Of a DNA stretch of 64,000 nt, positions 27,901 through 35,588 are shown piece by piece. Numbering within the stretch: position 1 is the first letter of the stretch; the number at the start of each line of letters is the position of its first letter. This DNA comes from an uncultured Robinsoniella sp. (lineage in GTDB: Bacteria; Bacillota; Clostridia; Lachnospirales; Lachnospiraceae). The stretch lies in the NCBI GenBank assembly GCA_900539655.1, contig UQCR01000019.1, positions 1 through 64,000 of the forward strand. Direction: 5' to 3'. The position numbers and the translations under genes were made by a program. The notes beneath the pieces were generated by a model. It saw nothing but the letters and a program-made list of their open reading frames with translations. It did not search any database and was not told where the DNA came from.

Positions 27901-28004
27901 TCTCCCATGTGGAATCGGTGAAGGCAAGGGTTCCGGTACGGCTGATTGTAAGTCCGGCTCAAAGCGGTATCCGTGGCAGTAAAGTTGAGATAGAGCATTT
28001 GTAA
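24927..28004 (+). CDS. sbcC: DNA repair ATPase subunit SbcC
   Basis: The start is ATG 24927 (MRPIRLKIRGLNSF), with AAAGGA 8 bases upstream, rather than in-frame ATG 24918. The protein has about 1025 residues. Walker A is FGPTGSGKSTILDG near residue 37. Two very long coiled coils flank a zinc hook (CPVCG near 506). The C-terminal signature is TLSGGETFVTSLALA, with Walker B FFLDEGFGSLDE. It is the Rad50-like partner of SbcD, translationally coupled to it. Confidence 0.96.
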   Translation: MRPIRLKIRGLNSFVEEQSIDFTELCKRGFFGIFGPTGSGKSTILDGMIMALYGIKAMSRGTNEFINKNCQSAGVSYEFQVTGTKAKRYRVEREFKLTAQGTKAGKCKLVDVTEEEVILEDTVRGVDRACADIIGLTADDFMRTVVLPQGKFSEFLKVSGKDRREILERLFRLEEYGKGLEEKLNGALNDEKAKRMNIQGQMEAYALASEELLEQLIKQREEGKQLLTQTEKEFQETKEKYKDYQTVQLLMKERDEQEQRLGELTKQSEEIERMKERREAAVRADGIAPMLASYEELVNQEKMLEDQIREWVNRLEDANRGKQEKEASFQKIARKREEEENGIRLKLQSAKEAWEQWKELPGLEDKQQELQKELSNQQEQFHLLEKKQELLIQEEKEESQNIQALEKSLQELKISGTYRDQIERGIHQSESVYKSKEDLDNLKKKQKAGIKEFEKEEATAKKMIGALAEKEKERQQIAEKLLKLKEDIREKQILLLRKELQEGTPCPVCGAIHHECEKDTGPKAGLVYGEENRVEPLEEMLEKCNAEIQKLERKKDSQTGILNLLSRSLRELQEETEKAAKSWEAQNALLLELQEQTEVLDFIEEKKRLQKLEKDREEKEEQLLAARKSLSRSQDLLKKIQANIYTAKEAANKIQLNLAPLESSIHEKKRLVAEKIGDDRNPKTCVGILEKDLAFLLESYETSRQEFKQAAEESQVVRQQSDQLKGQLEGNKNARLKSEERLKQEMMRLEFEDIEEVRNAVLDNEQYQELKNAIENYYNEIRECSSKIKETGEKLNGRAVSEAETKELNARCQELEASLNKQKEQLGECKQKVKSIKGNLVKKEKLRGELDAVEHQIGILEDLKGVSRGKRFVEYMAAERLKYISRSASRRLSEITNGSYELETNQEGEFVIRDNKNGGVLRAPATLSGGETFVTSLALALSLSEEIQLKGTAPLELFFLDEGFGSLDENLLDVVMTSLERIHNEHLKVGIISHVESVKARVPVRLIVSPAQSGIRGSKVEIEHL

Positions 28005-28022
28005 AGGAAGAAGGATTATTGA

Positions 28023-29465
28023 ATGAAGCTATTTTTAAAAAAACACTGGCTGATCATCACTATTATAGCCATTATTTTATATCTCGTAATAGGGATGCTG
28101 GCTCCTTTTTTGGAAATCAAAAAAGTAGGTGCAGATTATAAAGCCAGTTCCAGCGTAGATAAGTATTATTCGGATACCCTCTCGGTTGACCGCGCATATA
28201 TCGTGGAAGACAGTGTGGATGCCCTGGATGAGCGAATCCGTATGATTGAGCAGGCAAAGGATCGGATCATTTTATCAACCTTTGATATGCGTCCCGGAAA
28301 CAGTACCAGGGATGTATTGGCGATGATTTTAAATGCAGCAGACCGGGGGGTGAAAGTTCAGATTCTGGTAGACGGAATCAGCGGTTTAATCCGGATGGAG
28401 GGAAAAGATCTTTTTTATGCGGTCTCCAGCCACCCTGGAATAGAGGTTCGGATTTATAACATGCCAAATCCTGTGAAACCCTGGACTTTTCACGGGAGAA
28501 TGCACGATAAATACCTGATTGTAGATGACCAGTATTACCTTTTGGGCGGCAGAAATACGTTTGATTATTTTCTGGGGAATTATATCGAAGATGACAAGAG
28601 CCTGGACAGGGAAGTTTTCATTTATAATACTGCTGCAGGGACAGACCGGACAACAGAAAGTTCCTTATTTGAACTGGAAGACTATTTTAATGAAATGTGG
28701 GATTATAAATACTGCAAAGTGTTCCATTCGGATAGTAAGCTTCAGGAAAAGAACGGCGTGAAAACCGAAGTGGCCTCTTTAAAACAGCACTATCTGGATA
28801 TAAAGAAGGAAAAACCAGAGTTATTTGTCAAGGACGATTATTTTGACAGGGTAACCGTTCCGGTGAATAAGGCTACGCTGGTCTCCAATCCCAAAGATAT
28901 CTACGGAAAAGAGCCTACAGCGTGGTATGAAATGCAGCAATTGATGGCACATGCAAAAGAGAGGGTGGTTCTGCATACCCCCTACGCCGTATTAAGTGAT
29001 GATATGTATCAGGGAATGAAAGAAATCAGTGAGACCGGAGTGGATTTCACGATGCTGATCAATTCGGTGGAAAATGGCGATAATATTGTTGCATCATCGG
29101 ATTATCTGAAAAATAAAGGCAAGATCATTGATACCGGTGTACAGATCTACGAATACGATGGGGGAGAGTCCTATCATGGAAAATCCATTTTAATTGACGA
29201 TAATATTTCCATTGTGGGATCCTATAACCTGGATCTTCGGAGTACCTATGTAGATACGGAATTGATGCTGGTTGTAGACAGCAGGGAGCTGAATCAGCAA
29301 TTGGAGAGCTATATGGATAAACTCCAGGAGGATGCCAGAAAAGTAATTGATACAGACACTTATGAGACTCCTGCGCATATCAAAGTTGCAGAGGTTCCAT
29401 TTATTAAAAAGGTGATCTGGAAGGTGCTGGGAGTTGTACTTGGACCTTTCCGGGTGATGATCTGA
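28023..29465 (+). CDS. Membrane-anchored phospholipase D-family protein
   Basis: The 480-residue protein has one N-terminal membrane helix (about 9-28) and two PLD active-site motifs of the H-X-K-X4-D type: MHDKYLIVDD near 161 and YHGKSILIDD near 385. The pair forms one active site, as in cardiolipin synthases and other phosphatidyltransferases. It lacks the usual two N-terminal helices of cardiolipin synthase, so the exact reaction is uncertain. It lies 18 bases after sbcC and may be read through from it. Confidence 0.88.
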   Translation: MKLFLKKHWLIITIIAIILYLVIGMLAPFLEIKKVGADYKASSSVDKYYSDTLSVDRAYIVEDSVDALDERIRMIEQAKDRIILSTFDMRPGNSTRDVLAMILNAADRGVKVQILVDGISGLIRMEGKDLFYAVSSHPGIEVRIYNMPNPVKPWTFHGRMHDKYLIVDDQYYLLGGRNTFDYFLGNYIEDDKSLDREVFIYNTAAGTDRTTESSLFELEDYFNEMWDYKYCKVFHSDSKLQEKNGVKTEVASLKQHYLDIKKEKPELFVKDDYFDRVTVPVNKATLVSNPKDIYGKEPTAWYEMQQLMAHAKERVVLHTPYAVLSDDMYQGMKEISETGVDFTMLINSVENGDNIVASSDYLKNKGKIIDTGVQIYEYDGGESYHGKSILIDDNISIVGSYNLDLRSTYVDTELMLVVDSRELNQQLESYMDKLQEDARKVIDTDTYETPAHIKVAEVPFIKKVIWKVLGVVLGPFRVMI

Positions 29466-29480
29466 TATAGAACAAAGTAA

Positions 29481-29527
29481 GGCGCTGCATCATAGATGGT
29501 TTCCCATTTATGATGCAGCGCCCTTTT
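29481..29527. terminator. Bidirectional terminator between PLD gene and split collagen gene
   Basis: GGCGCTGCATCATA at 29481-29494 pairs with TATGATGCAGCGCC at 29509-29522, followed by TTTTATT. It serves the plus-strand PLD gene and the minus-strand collagen-like remnant. Confidence 0.88.
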
Positions 29528-29540
29528 ATTCAGAAAGCTG

Positions 29541-30674
29541 TTATGATAACTCTACGATTGATACTGCTCCATGTGGGGAGGTAGCCGTCAGAGAGGAGTT
29601 AAATAAAAAGCTCAGTGTTGTTGTTGCAGCAGCGTTAACCAGGAATGTTCCTGATACGCCGGGATTAGTCGCATTTAGCGTAGAAGTGCCATTTGTGACA
29701 AAGTCAGTCTGTGCCGTTCCGTTTACCTGAGGTGTTACTCCTATAAATCCGGCTAAAGTAACGGTAGCGTTAACGATATAGGATACGGAATAAACATGGC
29801 CCGCAGCCAGCTGAAACGTAGTGGTAGTAGGTGCAGTGATGTCTGAGCCGTTATTGAAAACAGCTCCAAAAGCTATCGCTGCATTATTTGTTAAGGATGA
29901 GGATGTTACCGTATATCTTGCATTTGTCTGGGTAGGGGAAGGACCGGTAGGCCCGGTAGCGCCGGTAGCGCCGGTAGCTCCAGTAGCTCCGGTAGCCCCG
30001 TTCGTTCCCGCTGTTCCGGTAGGTCCGGTAGCACCGACAGCTCCTGTCGGTCCGGTGATACCATTAGCGCCGGTAGGTCCGGTGGCACCTGTTGCGCCTG
30101 CAGGACCATCAGCCCCGGTAGGCCCGGTGGCTCCAACAGCGCCGGTAGCGCCGGTAATTCCGGTAGCGCCGTTAGCGCCAGTAGCGCCGGTAGGCCCGGT
30201 TACTCCGTTGGCGCCGGTAGCACCAGTAGCGCCAGTAGCACCTGCAAGGCCGTCAGCTCCGGTAGGTCCGGTGGCACCAACAGGACCGGTAGCCCCTGTA
30301 TCACCATTGACTCCGGTAGCGCCGGTAGCTCCTGTCGGTCCGTCAGCACCATCAGCGCCAGTAGCGCCGGTAGCCCCTGTAACACCTGTTACGCCATCAG
30401 CGCCAGTAGCACCAGTGGGTCCGACTGCTCCGGTGGCACCAGTATCTCCAGTAGGTCCGGTAGCACCATCAGCGCCAGTAGCCCCGGTAGCGCCGTCAGC
30501 GCCTGCAGGACCGTCAGCGCCTGTAGCACCAGTGGCACCCGTAACACCTGCAGGCCCGGTATCCCCGGTAGGACCGGTAGCGCCAACAGCTCCGTCAGTT
30601 CCGGTAGCACCGGTAGCACCAGTGGGTCCGGTAACGCCGTCAGCGCCTGTATTACCGGTAGGCCCGGTAGGTAC
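29541..30674 (-). pseudogene. C-terminal half of a split collagen-like spore-surface-type gene
   Basis: On the minus strand one frame stays open from 30674 to the TAA at 29541 (377 codons). The first ~245 codons are uninterrupted Gly-X-Thr/Asp triplets (GATGPT, GADGVT). A ~130-residue head domain follows, opening SPTQTNARYTVTSSS and ending HGAVSIVELS. That layout is typical of BclA-like exosporium glycoproteins. No ATG, GTG or TTG begins this frame: TAA at 30677-30675 directly precedes it, and the upstream sequence belongs to the recombinase element. The matching start and first half lie at 38498-39565. It is not translated as it stands unless the element is removed or a non-standard start is used. 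Confidence 0.85.
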
Positions 30675-30692
30675 TTACAGATTTGTACAACA
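30670..30692. repeat. attL: core GGTAC plus attP arm
   Basis: The core GGTAC is at 30670-30674 with centre TA at 30672-30673. The arm ATTTGTACAACA is at 30681-30692, next to the recombinase stop codon. Confidence 0.75.
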
Positions 30693-32105
30693 CTAAATAT
30701 AATTAAATTCCACGGATACGATCTCATTTTTTTGGTTTATAATAATTTCTTTAATTAGATGATGCCAGAATCGCTGCTTCCCCTGTCTTCCAAGCCTTCC
30801 ATAGATTTCATGGAAACCGCAGTTTATTACTGTTTCTAATTCTGACATGTTTTTTACCGGTTGTGATTCACTGGAAATCTGTTCAGTTTCACGAAGCTGC
30901 TTGATCAGGCAGCTATATTCGTTTTCGTATTTTTCCTGGCTGATCCTGCTTTTTTGAAAGAGAAAGTTTAATCGTTCTATTTCCTTTCTGATTTTTTCGG
31001 GGTTTGCAGAGGGTTTAGGTTTTTTTAATGCATCTATACTTAGACACCTGGCTTTGTATCCGGCATATACTTTACGTAAATATTCCAGCAAATAATTTTC
31101 TATCTTACTTTCATTGAGTGGATTAATCTTGTGCAGTTTATTGTTTGTTCCATAGGAGCAGCGATAGTAAACATATGTTTTTTTTGCACCTGTTTTTTTA
31201 TAGAGAATCCTTGTAGTATAGGAAGCAGAGAGCGATCTTCCGCAAAACGGGCATTTGATCAAACCAGTAAAAAGGTATACTCTTTCTCCGACCGGTTTTC
31301 TGACATTCCGGTTTGCAGCGTTTTGGATTTTACTCCATGTTTCGGACGAAAAGTAGGGTTCACAGTAAGTGGCGTTGTTCCTGTATTTACCAATATAGAA
31401 ATCACTCTTCAACATACTGTTCATGATATCATAGGTAAAGGCTTCATCAAAATTTGTACGGATATATTCTACCGTGGAGCGCTTGCTTTGTGACATTTGA
31501 AAAAAACGTGCCCATTCCTGGACAATTCTTTCCTTATCTTTATCAATTACCATTCTTTTCATTCCATTTATATTTTGAGACGTATATCCATAGGGCATGG
31601 AGTATTTGCCGAAAATTAATCTGCCCTGGGAGACAGAGGCTTCATTAACGAATTTTATTCTCTCGGAAGTGGTGTCCACTTCATTTTGTCCGATGGACAA
31701 CATGATATTCAGGTTCAAACGCCCGTCCCGGGTATCCAGGTTCATGTTGGGTTCCGCAACGGCAAACCATTTTACATGGTGCTGGTCTAAAATTTCCTGT
31801 ACTTTATAAAAGTCGGATACATTTCGAAACCATCTGTCCATTTTCCAGAATAATATAACATCAATCTCCTCTCTCTTAACTGATTCCAGCAGGGCGTGGA
31901 TTGCTTTTCTTTTCTTTAACTCTTTTCGGGCTGTTTTTCCTTCGTCTGCATAAATGCCAGCGATTTCATAAGAATTTTTTACAGCGTGTTCTTCCAGGTA
32001 CATTTTTTGTGCCTCCAGTGATTTTCCGTGCATAGCCTGTTCGGATGAAGATACCCGGATATAAAGGGCGCAGCGTATGGCAGGCCGGGATTGTTCTGGC
32101 GTCAT
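30693..32105 (-). CDS. Large serine recombinase
   Basis: The 470-residue protein has an N-terminal resolvase domain with the nucleophile in ALYIRVSSSEQ and IDVILFWKMDRWFRN. The recombinase domain (MPYGYTSQNINGMKR), a zinc ribbon (CPFCGRSL with a later YYRCSYG), a coiled coil and a C-terminal segment follow. This is the architecture of TnpX/SpoIVCA/integrase-type enzymes that cut two DNA sites at a central dinucleotide. AGGAGGG precedes ATG 32105. The stop codon lies 1 base from the attL arm, so the gene sits at the element edge as expected for its integrase. A recombination directionality factor was not identified. Confidence 0.95.
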   Translation of the reverse strand: MTPEQSRPAIRCALYIRVSSSEQAMHGKSLEAQKMYLEEHAVKNSYEIAGIYADEGKTARKELKKRKAIHALLESVKREEIDVILFWKMDRWFRNVSDFYKVQEILDQHHVKWFAVAEPNMNLDTRDGRLNLNIMLSIGQNEVDTTSERIKFVNEASVSQGRLIFGKYSMPYGYTSQNINGMKRMVIDKDKERIVQEWARFFQMSQSKRSTVEYIRTNFDEAFTYDIMNSMLKSDFYIGKYRNNATYCEPYFSSETWSKIQNAANRNVRKPVGERVYLFTGLIKCPFCGRSLSASYTTRILYKKTGAKKTYVYYRCSYGTNNKLHKINPLNESKIENYLLEYLRKVYAGYKARCLSIDALKKPKPSANPEKIRKEIERLNFLFQKSRISQEKYENEYSCLIKQLRETEQISSESQPVKNMSELETVINCGFHEIYGRLGRQGKQRFWHHLIKEIIINQKNEIVSVEFNYI

Positions 32106-32129
32106 CTTGTATCCCTCCTTATGTTAAGC

Positions 32130-32158
32130 AATTTATGAAAAATAGGGTTGGCTTATGA
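32130..32158 (-). promoter_or_regulatory. Candidate mother-cell (sigma-E-like) promoter of the recombinase
   Basis: On the minus strand TCATAAG (32158-32152) and CATAAATT (32137-32130) are 14 bases apart. The sigma-E consensus as I recall it is TCATATT and CATACAAT; matches are 5 of 7 and 6 of 8. The predicted start is a few bases before the ribosome site. The -35 lies inside the tandem CTTATGAAC repeats. This was read by eye without statistics. Confidence 0.4.
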
Positions 32159-32180
32159 ACACTTATGAACGCTTATGAAC
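32151..32180. repeat. Three tandem 10-bp repeats upstream of the recombinase
   Basis: Three contiguous copies of [G/A]CTTATGAAC occupy 32151-32160, 32161-32170 and 32171-32180. They end 46 bases upstream of the recombinase start and look like an operator or accessory protein site. Confidence 0.8.
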
Positions 32181-32239
32181 AGTAACAGGATAATAGAGAA
32201 AGCATAACTTATAGGGATGAGGTCAGGGGGCTGTGGAAA

Positions 32240-32383
32240 ATGGATATTTCAGATAATAATAAAATTGAAAAGGATGTACCGGAAGCAGAGTGCGTATTTC
32301 AGTTGCTTATTGCACTTCTGGAAGAGCAGGAGCAGGTAAAGATAAACTATGAGCTTCAAATAAATAGGAATACTGATACATAG
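32240..32383 (+). CDS. Small 47-residue acidic ORF
   Basis: ATG 32240 (MDISDNNKIEKDVPEAECVF) to TAG 32381 encodes 47 residues, with a G-rich stretch (GGTCAGGGGG) just upstream. The second half is helical (LLIALLEEQEQVKINYE). No family is recognised. It lies between the recombinase promoter region and a broken AIM24 fragment. A small protein here could be a recombination directionality factor, but nothing in the sequence proves it. Confidence 0.4.
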   Translation: MDISDNNKIEKDVPEAECVFQLLIALLEEQEQVKINYELQINRNTDT

Positions 32384-32388
32384 AATGA

Positions 32389-32628
32389 TGGGATAGCTGC
32401 CTGGAATCTCCGTCTCCCCGGGAGAAACTGATTGAAATTACCCTAAATAACGATGTACTGAAAATCGATGGAAACATGGCAATCGCTTGGAGTGGCAGCC
32501 TTGATTTCACAGTTGAGCGTTCCGGAAAAACACTGATTGGATCAGCGGCTTCAGGGGAAGGACTTGTAAATGTATACCGCGGTACGGGAAAAGTACTGAT
32601 GGCACCTGTAGATAAGGGGATTGCTTAA
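32389..32628 (+). pseudogene. C-terminal fragment of an AIM24-family protein
   Basis: An open frame from the TGA at 32386 to TAA 32626 encodes about 79 residues. GNMAIAWSGSLDFTVER and GLVNVYRGTGKVLMAP resemble the C-terminal part of AIM24-family beta-barrel proteins. There is no start codon or ribosome site before the conserved part, and the first two-thirds of the usual protein are missing. It is therefore read as a remnant left by an earlier deletion or insertion within the element. Confidence 0.6.
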
Positions 32629-32672
32629 TATTAAAAGTAAAGACTTAATATATTGTACAGCATTTATTTTAG

Positions 32673-32704
32673 AAAGCACGTCTTAACGGATGTGCTTTTT
32701 AGTT
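32673..32704 (+). terminator. Terminator after the AIM24 fragment
   Basis: AAAGCACGTC pairs with GGATGTGCTTT (one G-U) around TTAAC, followed by a T run. Confidence 0.8.
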
Positions 32705-32902
32705 TGCATAATGATGCTATTTAATAACTTTTTTTGCTCATTGATCATGCAAAAGGAAAAAGGAAATGCGTTATAGAAACGTTATTTTTATATGCTAAAA
32801 TTGGATGCAATGTGATAAGACGAGAAAAGGAATGAATTTTCAATAAATATGTGGTAATATATGGGTAAATATCCTGCTTTGGCAGTATATGGAGGTACCA
32901 TG

Positions 32903-34663
32903 ATGACAAAAATAGAAAATCTAAAACCAATTATATTTCAAATAGAAGATAATGATGTTTCACTAAAAGAGTTTGAAGAAAGGCTGCTGACTGCTGAATC
33001 GGAAAAGGTGCAGGATCTCATATTGAACTACCCAACTGTTTATATCCACAACTGGCAGGAGTCAAATGATTATGAAGTCTATATAGGGGAATCAAATAAT
33101 GTAATACAAAGAACAAAACAGCATTATAAGGAATCTAATGATGAAAAGAATTGGCAGTATCAACTGCATAAAAACAGAGCAAGGCTGTTTTTGATTGGTC
33201 ATGAGCATTTTAACAAATCACTGACCCTCGATATTGAAAATCGGTTAATGCACTATATGATGGGTATTGAGCGCGTTAGAAAAGTACATAATCGAAATCA
33301 AAATCCACAGAATAAGTATTATACTGTTGAGGAACTGGATCTTATCTTCCACAATATATGGAGTGTTTTAAGAAATGTTGATCCAAAGCTATTTCCCTCA
33401 GAAACAGAAATCAAAGATTCTGCAATATTTAAGGCATCTCCATTGCATAAAATGACCTCGGAACAATTGCATGCAAAGGAATTAATTATTCAAAAGGTGA
33501 TTCGTGCAGTGAAGGGGAATCAGAGAAAACAACTGATATTTATTGAAGGGGAAGCGGGTACCGGAAAGACGGTATTAAACAGCAGTACCTTTTACGACCT
33601 GATTACAAAAGCAGGGGAGCTGGGCATGGGTCAATTACAATGCTATATGATGGTAAACCACGATGAGCAGATCATGGTTTATGAGCAGATTGCTAAGAAA
33701 CTTGGCATTACCGATAAATATGGCAATGTGGTATGTAAACCCACAACATTTATTAATCACCATATACCGGAAGAGCCGGTGGATGTGGCATTTATAGACG
33801 AAGCCCATTTATTATTAACCCAGGGCAAACAATCCTATCAGGGCAAAAATCAGCTGCAGGATATTATTGACAGAGCAAAAGTGACGGTGGTTATATTTGA
33901 TGAAAATCAGATACTGACTACCGAGCAGTTTTGGGAAGCACAAGTTCTGGATCATTTTAAAACGATGGCGAAACAAAACAATAATTATATAGAGTTGAAG
34001 AATCAGTTAAGAATGTCAGCAGATAAAGCAACCATCAATTGGATTGATGCTTTTACAAAAGCCCGGAAACTCTATAAGATTCCGGTTGACCAGACCGGAT
34101 ATGAGATTAAAATTTTTGATCAGCCGGGGGAACTTGAACTGGAGATAAAGAGCAAGATAACTACAAAAAAATGCACACTTTCCAGAATGATTGCTACTTA
34201 TGACTGGGAGTACAACGCTAAAAAGCGGGCAAATGCCAGGCTGCAGAAATACTGGGAGGTCAGCATTGGAAACTGGCATAAGCCCTGGAATTATGAACTG
34301 GAAAAAGAACTGGACCGCAAACAGAAGAAGAAAATTAAATCACTGTCCTGGGCGGAACAGCCACAGACGGTAAATGAGGTGGGATCCACTTTTACCATTC
34401 AGGGATTTGATTTAAATTATGCAGGTGTAATATTAGGACCCTCTGTAAAATACCGCAATGGAGAAATTGTATTTGAACCCATGGAGAGCCGTAATAAAAA
34501 AGCAATTCAAAATCGTACCTTATCAGACGGATCAAAAGAAAAGTTTGGTGAGATATTAATACAACATGAGGTGAGGGTGCTGATGACACGTGGTGTGAAT
34601 GGACTTTATATTTTTGCCTGTGATGAAGCACTGAGAAAAGCATTGAAAGATGCCGCTATTTAG
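32903..34663 (+). CDS. GIY-YIG nuclease/DUF2075 P-loop ATPase fusion
   Basis: The start is taken as ATG 32903 (GGAGG at 32891-32895, 7 bases away); ATG 32900 and 32861 are alternatives. It has about 586 residues. The N-terminal ~130 residues read as a GIY-YIG endonuclease: TVYIHNW, then VYIGESNNVIQRTKQH with R and H, and a Glu in DIENRLMHYM. A DUF2075-type helicase/ATPase domain follows: Walker A GEAGTGKT near 216, Walker B VAFIDEAHLL, and downstream motifs (IVIFDENQ-like VVIFDENQIL, LKNQLRMS, VNEVGSTFTIQGFDLNYAGV). It leads an operon with a MazG-like gene 12 bases downstream. DUF2075 proteins recur in mobile elements, and a role against foreign nucleic acid is plausible but inferred. Confidence 0.88.
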   Translation: MTKIENLKPIIFQIEDNDVSLKEFEERLLTAESEKVQDLILNYPTVYIHNWQESNDYEVYIGESNNVIQRTKQHYKESNDEKNWQYQLHKNRARLFLIGHEHFNKSLTLDIENRLMHYMMGIERVRKVHNRNQNPQNKYYTVEELDLIFHNIWSVLRNVDPKLFPSETEIKDSAIFKASPLHKMTSEQLHAKELIIQKVIRAVKGNQRKQLIFIEGEAGTGKTVLNSSTFYDLITKAGELGMGQLQCYMMVNHDEQIMVYEQIAKKLGITDKYGNVVCKPTTFINHHIPEEPVDVAFIDEAHLLLTQGKQSYQGKNQLQDIIDRAKVTVVIFDENQILTTEQFWEAQVLDHFKTMAKQNNNYIELKNQLRMSADKATINWIDAFTKARKLYKIPVDQTGYEIKIFDQPGELELEIKSKITTKKCTLSRMIATYDWEYNAKKRANARLQKYWEVSIGNWHKPWNYELEKELDRKQKKKIKSLSWAEQPQTVNEVGSTFTIQGFDLNYAGVILGPSVKYRNGEIVFEPMESRNKKAIQNRTLSDGSKEKFGEILIQHEVRVLMTRGVNGLYIFACDEALRKALKDAAI

Positions 34664-34675
34664 TGAGGTTAGAAG

Positions 34676-35035
34676 ATGAATGAACATACAGTAAAAGAAT
34701 TAATGGAAACAGTAAAAAATTTCTGTGAAGCCAGGGATTGGGACCAGTTTCATAATCCTAAAGATCTTGCCATAGGAATTTCCACAGAGGCAAATGAACT
34801 GCTTGATATTTTTCGGTTTAAATCAGAGGAAGAGATGAAGCTGTTTTTCACGGATCACAAAAAGAGAGAGCATATAGAGGAGGAATTGGCTGATACTTTG
34901 TTTTTTATTCTGCGGTTTGCGCAGATGAATCATATTGATCTGGGAGTTATTTTAGAGAAAAAGATTCAGAAGAATGGCGAGAAGTATCCGGTGGAGAAGA
35001 TTAAAGGTAAGAATTTGAAATATACTGAGATATGA
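34676..35035 (+). CDS. MazG-like nucleotide pyrophosphohydrolase
   Basis: The 119-residue all-alpha protein has the metal-binding motifs STEANELLDIF (EANE) and EEELADTLFFILR (EELAD) of the MazG/dCTPase/XTP3TPA group. Members of this group hydrolyse (d)NTPs to monophosphates. It lies 12 bases after the DUF2075 gene, so the two are probably co-translated. Such pairs could deplete or modify nucleotide pools during phage attack; the sequence does not show the trigger. Confidence 0.9.
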   Translation: MNEHTVKELMETVKNFCEARDWDQFHNPKDLAIGISTEANELLDIFRFKSEEEMKLFFTDHKKREHIEEELADTLFFILRFAQMNHIDLGVILEKKIQKNGEKYPVEKIKGKNLKYTEI

Positions 35036-35074
35036 TGTAATGGAAAAACCAACATAAAAGGAGTTATAAAATTT

Positions 35075-35533
35075 ATGATAAAAATACTATTCGTCTGCCT
35101 GGGAAACATCTGCAGATCCCCCATGGCAGAATTTGTCTTTAAGGATATGGTCAAAAAAAGAGGTCTCAGCGATTTATTTCTGATCGCTTCCGCTGCAACC
35201 AGCAGCGAAGAGATTGGTAATCCGGTACATCCAGGGACCAGGAAAAAATTAAAGCAGTACAATATTTCAGTTGATGGAAAGCGGGCTGTCCGACTGACGG
35301 AAAAAGATTATCAGAAATATGATTATATCATTGGGATGGAGCAGGCTAATATTCGGAATATGATTCGGATTATGGGAGAAGACAGAGACAAAAAGGTGTT
35401 TAAGCTTCTGGATTTCAGCAAAAATCCCCGGGATATTGCCGACCCCTGGTATACCGGCAATTTTGACAGGACTTATGAAGATATTCATGAAGGCTGTGAA
35501 GGATTCTTAGAATATATTTTCCCTCAGAACTGA
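35075..35533 (+). CDS. Low-molecular-weight protein tyrosine phosphatase
   Basis: The 152-residue enzyme has the P-loop C-X5-R near residue 8 (FVCLGNICRSPMAEF) and the general-acid loop DPWYTGNFDRTY near residue 128. It removes phosphate from Tyr/Ser/Arg residues of proteins. It follows the MazG-like gene by 39 bases with its own AAAGGAG site. It sits inside the recombinase element, which is unusual for a gene that is normally chromosomal. Confidence 0.93.
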   Translation: MIKILFVCLGNICRSPMAEFVFKDMVKKRGLSDLFLIASAATSSEEIGNPVHPGTRKKLKQYNISVDGKRAVRLTEKDYQKYDYIIGMEQANIRNMIRIMGEDRDKKVFKLLDFSKNPRDIADPWYTGNFDRTYEDIHEGCEGFLEYIFPQN

Positions 35534-35541
35534 TTAGGATT

Positions 35542-35572
35542 AAAAAAAAGATTCCCTGGGGGATGCCCAGGG
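35542..35572 (-). terminator. Terminator of the HTH gene (convergent with the phosphatase)
   Basis: CCCTGGG at 35554-35560 pairs with CCCAGGG at 35566-35572. On the minus strand the stem is followed by eight T residues. It may also halt plus-strand transcription of the phosphatase operon weakly. Confidence 0.85.
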
Positions 35573-35588
35573 TTCTGTACGGTTATGA

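Noticed and set aside
29941..30672. Short regular repeats that could suggest a CRISPR array
   Set aside because: The 9-base periodicity is that of Gly-X-Y codons, the units are degenerate, and there are no spacers or cas genes.
29821..30696. Plus-strand ORF encoding hundreds of Pro-Val-Ala repeats
   Set aside because: It is the antisense shadow of the collagen-like Gly-X-Thr repeats; the minus strand gives a collagen domain and a folded head domain, and the plus strand has no ribosome site.
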